Part shown: positions 27,502-36,793 of the stretch, one piece after another
Numbering within the stretch: position 1 is the first letter of the stretch
Layout of the letters: every line of letters starts with the position of its first letter
Assembly: GCA_963737555.1 (NCBI GenBank)
Contig: CAVTTB010000005.1
Coordinates: 124,001-188,000, forward strand
DNA length: 64,000 nucleotides
Source of the DNA: JAHJQQ01 sp963737555
GTDB taxonomy: Bacteria > Pseudomonadota > Gammaproteobacteria > Thiohalobacterales > Thiohalobacteraceae
Reading direction: 5' to 3'
The notes under the pieces: generated by a model
Databases searched by the model: none
What the model was told of the DNA's origin: nothing
The model's input: the letters and a program-made list of their open reading frames with translations, nothing else
Made by a program: the position numbers and the translations under genes

Positions 27502-29596
27502 TCACACCTCGCCGTAGCGGCCAGCGTCGCCCAGCCAGCGGCGGATCAACGGCGCGACATGATCGGGGTAATCGACCAGCAGGCGCTCAGCGGCACGCTC
27601 GACGGTCGGCAACAAGCCTGATCGCGTAACAGGTCGGCGATGCGCAAACTGAGCAGGCCGGTCTGGCGCGTGCCCAGCACCTCGCCGGGGCCGCGCAGTT
27701 CCAGATCGCGACGCGCAATTTCAAATCCATCCGTGGTATCGCGCAGCACACCCAACCGCGCGCGCGCCTGCTCGGATAGCGGCCCACGATACATCAGCAC
27801 ACAGCTGCTTTGCTGCGCGCCACGCCCGACGCGGCCGCGCAATTGATGCAGCTGCGCCAGACCCAAGTCGTTCGGCGTTCTCGATAATCATCAGCGAGGC
27901 ATTGGGCACATCGACGCCGACCTCGATCACCGTGGTCGCCACCAGCAGATCGAGTTCGCGCGCCTTGAACGCCGCCATCACCGCCTGTTTCTCGCGCGGT
28001 TTCATGCGCCCGTGCACCAGACCCACGCGCAACTCGGGCAGCGCCTCGGCGAGTTGCGCCGCGCTGTCGGCGGCGGCCTGGCATTGCAGCGCCTCGGATT
28101 CTTCGATCAGCGTGCACACCCAATAGGCTTGGCGGCCCTGCGCGCAGGCCTGGCGCACCCGCTCGACGATCTCCGGACGACGGTTGTCGGGAATCACCAC
28201 GGTCTGCACCGGCGTGCGCCCCGGCGGCAATTCGTCGATGATCGAGGCATCCAGATCGGCATAGATAGTCATCGCCAAGGTGCGCGGAATGGGCGTCGCG
28301 GTCATGGTCAATTGATGCGGGCGTAACGCGCCTTGTTTGCCCTTATCACGCAAAGCGAGGCGTTGATGCACACCGAAGCGGTGCTGCTCATCGACGATCA
28401 CCAGACCTAAGCGGGCGAAACGCACCTCTTCCTGAAACAGTGCGTGCGTACCGATGGCGATCGGCGCCGCGCCATCGGCGAGTGCCGCGAGCGCCGACTC
28501 GCGCGTCTTGCCTTTGATCTTCCCCGACAGCCAGGCCACCTCAATACCCAACGGCATCATCCAGGCATGGAAATTCCGGTAATGCTGTTCGGCCAGCAAT
28601 TCGGTCGGCGCCATCACCGCCACTTGCGCGCCGGCCTCGATCGCCTGCAACGCGGCCAACGCAGCCACCACGGTCTTGCCGGAACCGACATCGCCCTGCA
28701 CCAATCGCAGCATGGGATGATCGCGGCAAAGATCCGCATCGATCTCAGCGACGACGCGCTGCTGTGCGGCCGTCAAGGCGAAGGGCAGCGTGGCGAGAAA
28801 CGCCGCGCGAAGCTGGCCCGTACCTGCCAGTATCGGCGCCTGCTGCGCCTTGGCCGCATGCCGCAGTTGCCGCAGACTCAGGTGATGCGCCAGCAATTCT
28901 TCGAACACCAGACGCTGCTGCGAAGGGTGTTTGCCCGCCTCCAGACTTTCGACACTCGCCTCGGGCGGTGGACGGTGCACATAACGAATCGCCGCTGACA
29001 ACGACGGCAACTTGAATTGCTTGAGCAACTCCGCCGGCAGCCAATCGTGCAGACCCGCATCGCCGGTCTGCGCGAGCAGTTCCAGCGCCTGCTCGGTCAG
29101 CGCACGCAAGCTCAGCTGATGCATCCCTTCAGTGCTGGGATAAATCGGCGTCAGATGTTCCTCGACCTCTTCCTCCGTAGCGGCATCGACACGCCGGTAT
29201 TCCGGGTGGATCATCTCCAGCGTCGTTGCTCCGGGACGCACCTCGCCGAAACAGCGCAGCCGCACACCGCGCGCGAAGCCCGCCTGCTGGTTGGCGTTGA
29301 AATGAAAGAAGCGCAGCGTCAAGCGCGCCGGTGCCGTCGGAGATGCGCACCAGCAGCATGCGTTTGCGGCCGAATTTTATTTCGGCGAGATCGACAACGC
29401 CTTCGATAACCGCTTCATCGCCGGGACGCAGACTGCCGATCGGCACCACGCGGGTACGGTCCTGATAGCGCGTCGGCAGGTGAAACAGCAAATCCTGCAC
29501 GGTTTCGATGCCGAGGTTCGCCAATCGCTGCGCGGCGCGCGGCCCGACGCCGCGCAGCACCGTCACCGGTTTGGATTGCAGAGAGTGCGGATTCAT
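27502..29596 (-). CDS. recG: ATP-dependent DNA helicase RecG, three frame disruptions
   Basis: Branch-migration helicase that reverses stalled forks. The N-terminal wedge domain starts MNPHSLQSKPVTVLRGVGPR; helicase motifs follow (LVQGDVGSGKTVVAALAAL, VDEQHRFGVHQR, TMTATPIPRTLAMT, LLVATTVIEVGVDVPNAS, QLRGRVGRG). Frames change near 29325, 27864 and 27618. Single-base edits restore GTGRLTLRFFHFN, ERLGLAQLHQL and SGLLPTVERAAERLL, and the end becomes GDAGRYGEV at 27502. About 697 residues. Confidence 0.94.
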
Positions 29597-29650
29597 TCAC
29601 CGGCACATCCTTGTGCGGTTTCGACATGAGTTCAATCACATTAGCGCGGA

Positions 29651-30037
29651 TCAGCCGCCCACAACCATAACGGCATCCATCTCCACCGCCGCGCCCTTGG
29701 GCAGCGCCGCCACGCCGACGGCGGCACGCGCCGGGTAGGGCTGCTGGAAATAGCTGGCCATGACTTGGTTCACCAAGGGGAAATGACTCAGGTCGGTGAG
29801 AAAGATATTCAGCTTGGCGATATCGGCGAGCGATCCGCCGGCGGCAGCACACACAGCCGCAAGATTATCGAACACGCGCCGAATCTGCGCCTCCATGTCG
29901 CCGGCGACCAACTCCATGGTTTCCGGCAGCAACGGAATTTGTCCGGACAGATATACGGTATCGCCGACCTTGACCGCCTGCGAATAGGTCCCGATTGCCT
30001 GCGGCGCCTTGTCGGTGGCTATGATTTCGCGCTTCAC
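29651..30037 (-). CDS. ridA: RidA family 2-iminobutanoate/2-iminopropanoate deaminase
   Basis: A 128-residue trimeric enzyme that removes reactive enamines made by PLP enzymes. Diagnostic residues are present: Tyr in GTYSQAVKVGDTVYLSGQI, the active-site Arg in ARAAVGVAALPKGAAVEMDA and the downstream Glu in the same block. It lies between spoT and recG, a common gammaproteobacterial order. Confidence 0.95.
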   Translation of the reverse strand: MKREIIATDKAPQAIGTYSQAVKVGDTVYLSGQIPLLPETMELVAGDMEAQIRRVFDNLAAVCAAAGGSLADIAKLNIFLTDLSHFPLVNQVMASYFQQPYPARAAVGVAALPKGAAVEMDAVMVVGG

Positions 30038-30089
30038 AACGTTCTCCTGTGATACGGATGAAAAAATCTGTTACGGGTGCCGCCGGCCC

Positions 30090-32252
30090 TCAGCTCTTGG
30101 CGCGACTGATGCGCAGCACCAGTGGAATATGGCGAACACGCCGCATCACGCGCGCCAGGTGCTTGCGGTCGTGCACGGTGACCGTGAACACAATCGACGT
30201 ATTCAAGCCATCCCGCTCTTCGATGGCGACATTCTCGATATTCGAGCCCATATCGGCGATGGCCGCCGCCACCGTGGCGAGCACGCCGCGCTGATTGGCG
30301 ACTTCGACGCGCAACTCGGCGCTGAACTCGCCCTTCACCTCGCGCTCCCATTCCACATCCACCCACTTATCCGGGCGATTGCGGAAATCGGCGATGTTCT
30401 TGCAATTCTCGGCGTGAATCACAATGCCGCGGCCGGCGCTGACGAATCCGACAATACGGTCGCCGGGAATCGGCCGACAGCATTTGGCGAAATTCACCAC
30501 CATACCCTCGGTACCCTTGATGATCAGCGGCGCGCTGCCGAGAGGGGCGCCGGCATCATTGGCAACTTCACCGGCTTCATCATTACCCAGCAACCGACGC
30601 GCGGCCAGCATCGGCATGCGATTACCGAGACCGATGTCCTCCAGCAAATCGTCGGCCGTCTTCATGCCGTAGGACGTGGCGATCTCGTCCAAGCGCGCAA
30701 CGCTCATTTCGGTCGGCGGCATACCCAGACTCAACAGCGCCTTATCCAGCAGTCGACGCCCCAGATTGACCGCCTCGTCGCGGTGCAGATTTTTCAGATA
30801 GTGGCGGATATTCGAACGCGCCTTGCCGGTGACGGCAAAGTTCAACCAACTCGGATTGGGGTGCGCGCCGGGCGCGGTGATGATTTCCACGGTCTGACCG
30901 TTGTGCAGCGGCGTGCGCAGCGGGGCGAGGCGGCGGTCGATCTTCGCGGCGATGCAGGTGTTGCCCACGTCGGTATGCACCGCATAGGCGAAATCGACAG
31001 CGGTGGCGCCGCGCGGCAACTCCATGATCTTGCCCCGCGGGGTGAACACATAGACCTCGTCGGGGAACAGATCGATCTTGACGTTCTCCAGGAATTCCAG
31101 CGAATTCCCCGCGTGCTTCTGCATCTCCAGCAATTCACGCAGCCACTCGCGGGCACGCTCATGCGCGCCGCCGCTGGCGCTCTTGTACAACCAGTGCGCG
31201 GCAATACCCGACTCGGCGACGCGGTCCATATCGTCGGTGCGAATTTGCACCTCGATCGGCACGCCATAGGGCCCGAACAACACCGTGTGCAACGACTGGT
31301 AGCCATTGGCCTTGGGTATGGCGATGTAATCCTTGAAGCGCCCCGGCACCGGCTTGTAGAGACTGTGCACAACGCCGAGCACGCGATAACAGGTGTCGAC
31401 ATTCTCGACCACCACGCGGAAGGCATACACGTCGAACACATCATTGAACGAGAGTCGCTTGCTGCGCATCTTCTGATACAGACTGAGCAGATGTTTCTCG
31501 CGACTGTGCACGCGGCCCGGAACCCCGTCGTGCTCAAGCCGTTGCTTGAGTGCCGCCTCGATCTTGGTGAGAATTTCTTTACGATTACCGCGCGCACGCT
31601 TGACCGCCTCGGCCAGCGTACGTGCACGCAACGGGTAATACGCAGCGAAGCCGAGGTCTTCGAGTTCCAGCCGCATGCTGTTCATGCCCAGGCGGTTGGC
31701 GATGGGCGCGTAGATATCGAGGGTTTCGCGGGCGATGCGCCGACGTTTGGCCGGCGGCATCACGCCGAGTGTGCGCATATTGTGCAGACGGTCGGCGAGC
31801 TTGATGAGGATGACGCGAATATCGCGCACCATCGCCAACATCATCTTGCGGAAATTTTCCGCCTGCGCCTCGGCCTGACTCTCGAAGGTGATCTGGGTGA
31901 GCTTGCTGACGCCGTCGACCAGTTCGGCGACCTCTTCGCCGAAGTCCTTGGCGACCTGCTCCTTGGCGGTGCCGGTATCCTCGATGACGTCGTGCAGGAT
32001 GGCGGCGATGATGCTTTTGTAATCCATACGCATATCCGCGAGGATCTGCGCGACGGCCAAAGGGTGGTAGATATACGGTTCGCCGGAAACGCGCTGCTGG
32101 CCTTCGTGCGCCTCGGCGCTGAACAGATAGGCGCGGTAGACCTCGCGAATCTGGTCGGCTTCAAGATAGCTGTCGAGCTGGCGGCACAGATCGCTGATCA
32201 GCAAGCGTGGCTCGCCGTCGTGCGTCGCAATCTGTTCAGGAATGACCGCCAT
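30090..32252 (-). CDS. spoT: Bifunctional (p)ppGpp synthetase/hydrolase SpoT
   Basis: A 720-residue regulator of the stringent response. The HD hydrolase domain carries YIYHPLAVAQIL and the metal site AAILHDVIEDT (around residue 75). The synthetase domain includes YQSLHTVLFGPYGVPIEVQI. TGS (VYVFTPRGKIMELPRGATAVDFAYAVH) and ACT (VANQRGVLATVAAAIADMGSNI) domains complete it. Both active sites look intact, so it is likely able to make and degrade the alarmone. Confidence 0.96.
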   Translation of the reverse strand: MAVIPEQIATHDGEPRLLISDLCRQLDSYLEADQIREVYRAYLFSAEAHEGQQRVSGEPYIYHPLAVAQILADMRMDYKSIIAAILHDVIEDTGTAKEQVAKDFGEEVAELVDGVSKLTQITFESQAEAQAENFRKMMLAMVRDIRVILIKLADRLHNMRTLGVMPPAKRRRIARETLDIYAPIANRLGMNSMRLELEDLGFAAYYPLRARTLAEAVKRARGNRKEILTKIEAALKQRLEHDGVPGRVHSREKHLLSLYQKMRSKRLSFNDVFDVYAFRVVVENVDTCYRVLGVVHSLYKPVPGRFKDYIAIPKANGYQSLHTVLFGPYGVPIEVQIRTDDMDRVAESGIAAHWLYKSASGGAHERAREWLRELLEMQKHAGNSLEFLENVKIDLFPDEVYVFTPRGKIMELPRGATAVDFAYAVHTDVGNTCIAAKIDRRLAPLRTPLHNGQTVEIITAPGAHPNPSWLNFAVTGKARSNIRHYLKNLHRDEAVNLGRRLLDKALLSLGMPPTEMSVARLDEIATSYGMKTADDLLEDIGLGNRMPMLAARRLLGNDEAGEVANDAGAPLGSAPLIIKGTEGMVVNFAKCCRPIPGDRIVGFVSAGRGIVIHAENCKNIADFRNRPDKWVDVEWEREVKGEFSAELRVEVANQRGVLATVAAAIADMGSNIENVAIEERDGLNTSIVFTVTVHDRKHLARVMRRVRHIPLVLRISRAKS

Positions 32253-32343
32253 TGATTAGTACCCAGCACAACCGCCGCGCGGACACAGCTGTCGGCGGCT
32301 GATGCGATGCATCAACCTGGATCATAGGGCAAAGGGAAGGTCA

Positions 32344-32374
32344 GCGACACCCGCAGGACGACGACGGGTGTCGC
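32344..32374 (-). terminator. Hairpin between rpoZ and spoT
   Basis: GCGACACCCG (32344-32353) pairs perfectly with CGGGTGTCGC (32365-32374) around an 11-base loop in the 138-base gap after rpoZ. No T-run follows on the minus strand, so it may be a pause, partial terminator or RNA-processing site rather than a full stop. Confidence 0.4.
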
Positions 32375-32390
32375 AAGGCTACGGGGCTAT

Positions 32391-32744
32391 TCAGCCCTCA
32401 TCGTCGACAGTGGGTGCGGCAGCGGCGGGACCACCAAGATCGGAGTCATCATCGGCTTCCGGGGCGATCAGCTCGCCGTCGGCAACATCGGCGAACAGGG
32501 CCTTGGCGCGCGCCACGGCGTCCGGCGCCTCTTCAACAGGCTCGTCGATCACATTGAGAATATCCGGACCGATCAGACCCTCGGCGATTTCACGCAGCGC
32601 CAGCACGGTGGGCTTGTCGTTTTCCCAGGCCAAGCTACTTGCTGCGCCATTCGCCAATTGGCGCGCGCGCTTGGAGGCCACCATCACCAACTCAAAACGG
32701 TTGGCGACCTTGTCCAGACAATCTTCTACGGTGATGCGTGCCAT
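32391..32744 (-). CDS. rpoZ: RNA polymerase omega subunit RpoZ
   Basis: About 117 residues, starting MARITVEDCLDKVANRFELV, the family N-terminus, followed by ASKRARQLANGA and NDKPTVLALREIAEGL. The C-terminal tail is long and acidic (EADDDSDLGG, then PTVDDEG). Omega helps assemble polymerase and responds to ppGpp. The ATG at 32744 is chosen over an upstream in-frame start that lacks homology. It lies between gmk and spoT. Confidence 0.95.
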   Translation of the reverse strand: MARITVEDCLDKVANRFELVMVASKRARQLANGAASSLAWENDKPTVLALREIAEGLIGPDILNVIDEPVEEAPDAVARAKALFADVADGELIAPEADDDSDLGGPAAAAPTVDDEG

Positions 32745-32793
32745 GATCCTGACCTTTGTTACTGGGTAAAACGGGACGGGAAGTCTACCCAAT

Positions 32794-33414
32794 TCAGGCG
32801 TTTGTTGCCAGCAAACTGGCCAGAAGATCGGCGTGGCGTTGGGCTTGCACGGATTGGCGCAGGCGCTGGGCGCGCACGATGGCCATCAATTCGTCCAGCG
32901 CCGTGGGGAAATCATCGTTGATAATCAGGTAGTCGTACTCGCCATGATGGGCGCTTTCACTGACCGCGCCCTGCATGCGCTTGGCGATGATCTCATCGGA
33001 ATCCTGGCCACGACCGCGCAGCCGCCACTCCAGTGCCGCCCGCGACGGCGGCAGGATGAATATGCTCACCACCCCCGGCCAGGTTGCACGGATCTGCCGC
33101 GCCCCCTGCCAGTCGATATCCAGAAACACGTCCTGACCGGCCGCCAACTGCGCCTCGACCGAGGCCCGCGCCGTACCGTAGTAGTTCTCGAACACCTTCG
33201 CGTACTCGAGAAAGGCGCCCGCCGCGATCTCCGCCTCGAAGGTCGGAACATCGACGAAGTGATAGTCGATTCCGTCCTGTTCGCCCGGCCGCATGGCGCG
33301 GGTGGTGTGCGACACCGAGAACGCGATCTTGCCCAGGCGTTCCATCATGGCCCGCACCAGACTGGTCTTGCCGGCCCCGGAGGGGGCGGAAACGATGAAG
33401 AGGTTGGCTTGCAT
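32794..33414 (-). CDS. gmk: Guanylate kinase Gmk
   Basis: 206 residues; phosphorylates GMP to GDP. P-loop SAPSGAGKTSLVRAM at the N-terminus, GMP-binding block SVSHTTRAMRPGE then DGIDYHFVD, and the DIDWQGARQIR strand are all present. It leads the gmk-rpoZ-spoT group. In many gammaproteobacteria yicC lies immediately upstream, but here nearly 5.8 kb of other genes intervene. Confidence 0.96.
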   Translation of the reverse strand: MQANLFIVSAPSGAGKTSLVRAMMERLGKIAFSVSHTTRAMRPGEQDGIDYHFVDVPTFEAEIAAGAFLEYAKVFENYYGTARASVEAQLAAGQDVFLDIDWQGARQIRATWPGVVSIFILPPSRAALEWRLRGRGQDSDEIIAKRMQGAVSESAHHGEYDYLIINDDFPTALDELMAIVRAQRLRQSVQAQRHADLLASLLATNA

Positions 33415-33430
33415 GGGAGAGTCTGCCTTG

Positions 33431-33440
33431 ATTCGACGTT
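33431..33440. repeat. Left copy of a 10-bp direct repeat flanking the inserted block
   Basis: ATTCGACGTT lies 17 bases upstream of the gmk start. The same ten bases, in the same orientation, recur at 39176-39185 in the last codons of yicC. The two copies bracket the plus-strand block. Confidence 0.5.
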
Positions 33441-33891
33441 TGGGCTTTTAGTAACGCAATAAATTCGTATATGCCAATGATACATATATAACTGAATGGG
33501 CCTAGCCACATGCCTAGCCACATTATGATGGGACTCTGCCGCCGGTTACTCCCAACAGCTCATCGAAGAGGCGACTACCCACCGCCACGACCGCCATCGA
33601 CTCTGGCTGCAAATCAGTTTGAGGACAGTGTGCCCCACACAGGTAGGGGATTCCAGTGGGCGTGGCTCTTGGTAGCGCGCACATCAGAGGCCGGATAATG
33701 CAGGCTGTCAGACGCCCGGGTGTTCGACACAGGTACCCACAAACGTGCGGGCCGTGGCTGCCGGTACGTTGGCACAACGTTACCATCAATCCTTATACAC
33801 GCAGCACTGACCGGAGCCGGCTTACGTTGACGCGCAGACGCTCTAGGATTAGTTTGCTGCTAAAAGGGGCGCAGTAAATCGTATACCTCCA
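33441..33891. other. Non-coding left edge of the inserted block, with a 12-bp tandem repeat
   Basis: About 450 bases without a convincing gene; the frames here are short, lack good ribosome sites and resemble no family I know. It contains the tandem duplication GCCTAGCCACAT twice in a row (33500-33523). The AT-rich end near gmk (around 33460-33490) probably contains the gmk promoter, and the opposite end should carry the promoter of the block. Confidence 0.5.
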
Positions 33892-34290
33892 TTGAAGCGA
33901 AGAACCTTCATCGTCGTGCTTTCAGGTTTTCTGGCCGTTTTCGCATTGCCGCGGAAACGAGGCCTGATGGCGGCTGCGCGCAAGCCATATCAGGCGGACT
34001 CTCGGACGCTGGCGCGCACGTTAGCCGGTTTGTTTTCCGCGCCCGCGTGCGCGCGCGCCATTGGACTTTGTTATCTGCGGGCATATCCGGAACGATCCGA
34101 CCGTCGATTGCTGCTGACCGACCTCGGCCTGGATGCCGCCGGACTCAGTGCGCACGATCTACCGTCCTTGCGCAGGCACCTGCGCGACGCGCAGCAACGG
34201 GATTTCATCGCTGGCGACACCGTGACGGTCAACCGCTGGATATTGTCCCGCACCGAGGCAAGCGTGTGTGCGCTGGTAGCCCTATCCTGA
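33892..34290 (+). CDS. Small protein with a Tat-like signal, partner of the GMC oxidoreductase
   Basis: 132 residues from a TTG start. The N-terminus has a twin-Arg motif and hydrophobic core (KRRTFIVVLSGFLAVFAL), so export by Tat is plausible. The mature part ends with GDTVTVNRWILSRTEASVCA, a block I associate with small proteins preceding GMC oxidoreductases. It resembles in role the Tat-bearing small subunits of sugar dehydrogenases, but family membership is not proven. An internal ATG at 33967 has a better ribosome site (GAGG) and would remove the signal, so the start is uncertain. Confidence 0.65.
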   Translation: MKRRTFIVVLSGFLAVFALPRKRGLMAAARKPYQADSRTLARTLAGLFSAPACARAIGLCYLRAYPERSDRRLLLTDLGLDAAGLSAHDLPSLRRHLRDAQQRDFIAGDTVTVNRWILSRTEASVCALVALS

Positions 34291-34306
34291 CTATGCAGGT
34301 CTCTTC

Positions 34307-35872
34307 GTGATTGTAGATTTTCGAGCGGCCGAAGCCCCGCAGGACCTCCGTTGCGATCTGTGCATCATCGGCGCCGGCGCGGCGGGAATCACACTGGCGT
34401 GCGCACTCATCGATTCCGGCATTCAGGTGTGCCTGCTGGAAAGCGGGGGGTTCGAGAACGCCGAGGATATCCAGACCCTTTATGATGGGGCCAGCGTCGG
34501 TCTCGCAAACGCCAGCCCCATCGGATGTCGACTGCGCTACTTCGGCGGCACGACCAACCACTGGGAGGGTTGGTGCGCACCGTTGCGGGACATTGATTTC
34601 GAGCCCCGGCCCTGGATTCCCAATAGCGGCTGGCCGATTCGCAAGGCCGATCTGGACCCTTACTACGCACGCGCGCAGGACATCTGCCAGATCGGATCGT
34701 TCGGCTACGACTCGGATGCGTTGCAGGATGAGGCACATCGCTTTCCGGAGTTCGCGCCGGACAAGGCCGCAACACGCCACTTTCGATTCAGCCCGCCGAC
34801 GCGCTTCGGCGCGGTCTATCGCGAACGCCTGGATCGGGCCGCCAATGTTCAGGTATTGCTATACGCGAACACCATCGGACTGGAAACCGATGCGTCGGCC
34901 TCCGAAGTACATAGCGTGCGCCTGCGAACGCTGCAAGGCCGCAGCGGATCGGTTCGGGCGCGCATTGTCGTGCTGGCCTGCGGCGGGATGGAAAATGCAC
35001 GGCTCCTGCTGTTATCCAATCAAGTCGAACCGGCCGGTCTGGGGAACAGCTCCGGACTGGTCGGACAGTATTTCATGCAACACATCGAGGGTGTGGTCGG
35101 GCGCATTCTGGCCGCGGACCCGGAGTCACTCGCGCAGCTTTACAGCAAGCATGCGATACAGGGCGTGGGTGTACGCGCGGAAATCTCCCTGTCAGAACAG
35201 GCACAGCGCAAGCACCACATACTCGGCAGCGGCTTTACGATCGATGCGGGCGTCGTACGGGGCGCGGGCTACAAATCATTGCGGAGTCTTTGGATGGATC
35301 TGAAACAGGGTCGCTGGCCAAAGCACTTTTCCGACAAGCTCCAAACAGTGTTGATGGACCTAGGTTCGGTCGGGGAGGCGATCTACAAGCAGGACCAATA
35401 CTATGCGCAGCTGTATGTACGCGCGGAACCGGTGCCGACTGCGCAAAGCCGCGTCTCGCTGGGTGAAGAGCGGGACCCGTTCGGCTTGCAAAAGATCAAA
35501 GTCGATTGGCAACTGTCGCAATTCGACAAACATTCGATTATCGAAGCGACACACCGCGTGGCCGAAGAGCTGGGGCGTCTGCAACTCGGTCGCATCGAGC
35601 TGGCGGAATGGGTCACGCGCGACGACAACACCTGGCCGCAGCCGCTCTGGGGTGGATGCCATCACATGGGCACGACGCGCATGTCCGATGATGCCAAAAT
35701 GGGTGTAGTGGATCGCAACTGCCGCCTGCACACTGTCACCAATATGTATGTCGCCGGCAGCTCCGTTTTTCCGACGGCGGGCTATGTGCCTCCGACCCTG
35801 ACCATCGTGGCCCTGGCGTTGCGCCTCGCCGATCACCTAAAGCAAGTATTGCGACCTGTCGCAATCACCTGA
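34307..35872 (+). CDS. GMC family FAD-dependent oxidoreductase
   Basis: 521 residues from a GTG start, 16 bases after the small Tat-like gene. The FAD fold is at residues 17-30 (DLCIIGAGAAGITL), and the C-terminal GMC domain shows GGCHHMGTTRMSDD (active-site His), then NMYVAGSSVFPTAGYVPPTL and ALALRLADHL. GMC enzymes oxidise alcohols, including sugars, polyols and cholesterol-like substrates; the substrate is not predictable here. It has no signal of its own, so export would need the small Tat-signal partner, as in gluconate and fructose dehydrogenases. That is inference. Confidence 0.88.
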   Translation: MIVDFRAAEAPQDLRCDLCIIGAGAAGITLACALIDSGIQVCLLESGGFENAEDIQTLYDGASVGLANASPIGCRLRYFGGTTNHWEGWCAPLRDIDFEPRPWIPNSGWPIRKADLDPYYARAQDICQIGSFGYDSDALQDEAHRFPEFAPDKAATRHFRFSPPTRFGAVYRERLDRAANVQVLLYANTIGLETDASASEVHSVRLRTLQGRSGSVRARIVVLACGGMENARLLLLSNQVEPAGLGNSSGLVGQYFMQHIEGVVGRILAADPESLAQLYSKHAIQGVGVRAEISLSEQAQRKHHILGSGFTIDAGVVRGAGYKSLRSLWMDLKQGRWPKHFSDKLQTVLMDLGSVGEAIYKQDQYYAQLYVRAEPVPTAQSRVSLGEERDPFGLQKIKVDWQLSQFDKHSIIEATHRVAEELGRLQLGRIELAEWVTRDDNTWPQPLWGGCHHMGTTRMSDDAKMGVVDRNCRLHTVTNMYVAGSSVFPTAGYVPPTLTIVALALRLADHLKQVLRPVAIT

Positions 35873-35942
35873 CAACCGCGAGCATGCGGGACCAACGGCC
35901 AGCCGATACTTTGCTACTGAGGCGCGACGCGCGAGATTAATC

Positions 35943-36704
35943 ATGAATGGGGGGATTGCACGCATCATTATCCTGGCGCCGCTACTGCTGCTGGCGGCCT
36001 GCGGCCGTTCGGCCGATTCGCCGGCTACCGTGGCATCAGGTGGCCAGGCGGACGACCGTGGTTTAGTGGGCTGGTGGACATTCGACGAAGGTAGTGGCAC
36101 CACGGCGCTGGATGCTTCCGGCAACGGAAATACCGCGACGATCCACAACGGCACCTGGGGCAGCGGCAAAGCCGGCAACGCACTGCAGATGGATGGCAGC
36201 AATCACGGCATCGTGACCGTACCGCTATCAGACAGTCTGCGGTCGACGGCGGACAGTGTCACGGTCATGGGCTGGGCGTATCGAACCGCGGAACACAACG
36301 TCGATGTTGTCGGTCACGCCTACCCATTTCTGTTTCTGGGATTTCACGGACCGCGCTTCAAATGGCAGATCGCGAACACGCGCGGCAAGAAGCTCAGCTG
36401 CTATGCGGATCCGAAGTATCGGGCGGTGCTCAACCGCTGGTTTCACCTGGCCGGCACATATGACGGCAGGACAGTGCGATTGTATGTGGATGGCGTGGAG
36501 ATCTGCAGCAAGTGGTCGTGGATAAGCAGCGCGATCACCATGCCGGACGCGCCTTTCACCCTCTCCGGATACCTGCGTGACACCGGCGAGATCGTCGACG
36601 AGATCACCGGAAAGATCGACGAGGTGCGCATCTACAATCGCGCACTGAACGTCGACGAGATAAGACACATGTACCAGTCAGTCAATCAGGACAGTCACTC
36701 CTGA
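35943..36704 (+). CDS. LamG/concanavalin-like domain lipoprotein
   Basis: 253 residues with a lipoprotein signal ending LLLLAAC (Cys20). From about residue 42 it is one LamG-like jelly-roll: GLVGWWTFDEGSGTTALDAS at the start, ITGKIDEVRIYNRALNVDEI at the end. Such domains bind sugars or proteins at the cell surface. No catalytic domain is attached. The predicted place is the periplasmic or outer face of a membrane. Role in this block unknown; glycan binding is a guess from the fold. Confidence 0.85.
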   Translation: MNGGIARIIILAPLLLLAACGRSADSPATVASGGQADDRGLVGWWTFDEGSGTTALDASGNGNTATIHNGTWGSGKAGNALQMDGSNHGIVTVPLSDSLRSTADSVTVMGWAYRTAEHNVDVVGHAYPFLFLGFHGPRFKWQIANTRGKKLSCYADPKYRAVLNRWFHLAGTYDGRTVRLYVDGVEICSKWSWISSAITMPDAPFTLSGYLRDTGEIVDEITGKIDEVRIYNRALNVDEIRHMYQSVNQDSHS

Positions 36705-36793
36705 GTCACATAGACACCACCGACTCGCCGATGCCGACGTTGAGTCGGTAATCCACGCGGCACAGAACATCGCGCATTATTAAAGGAAATTCT

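Noticed and set aside
30009..32255. A 748-codon plus-strand frame antisense to spoT.
   Set aside because: Full overlap with an unmistakable spoT; its composition is that of a shadow frame in GC-rich DNA.
33523..33789. An 88-codon minus-strand frame at the left edge of the inserted block.
   Set aside because: No ribosome site, Cys/Pro-rich composition and no family resemblance; it looks like a chance frame.
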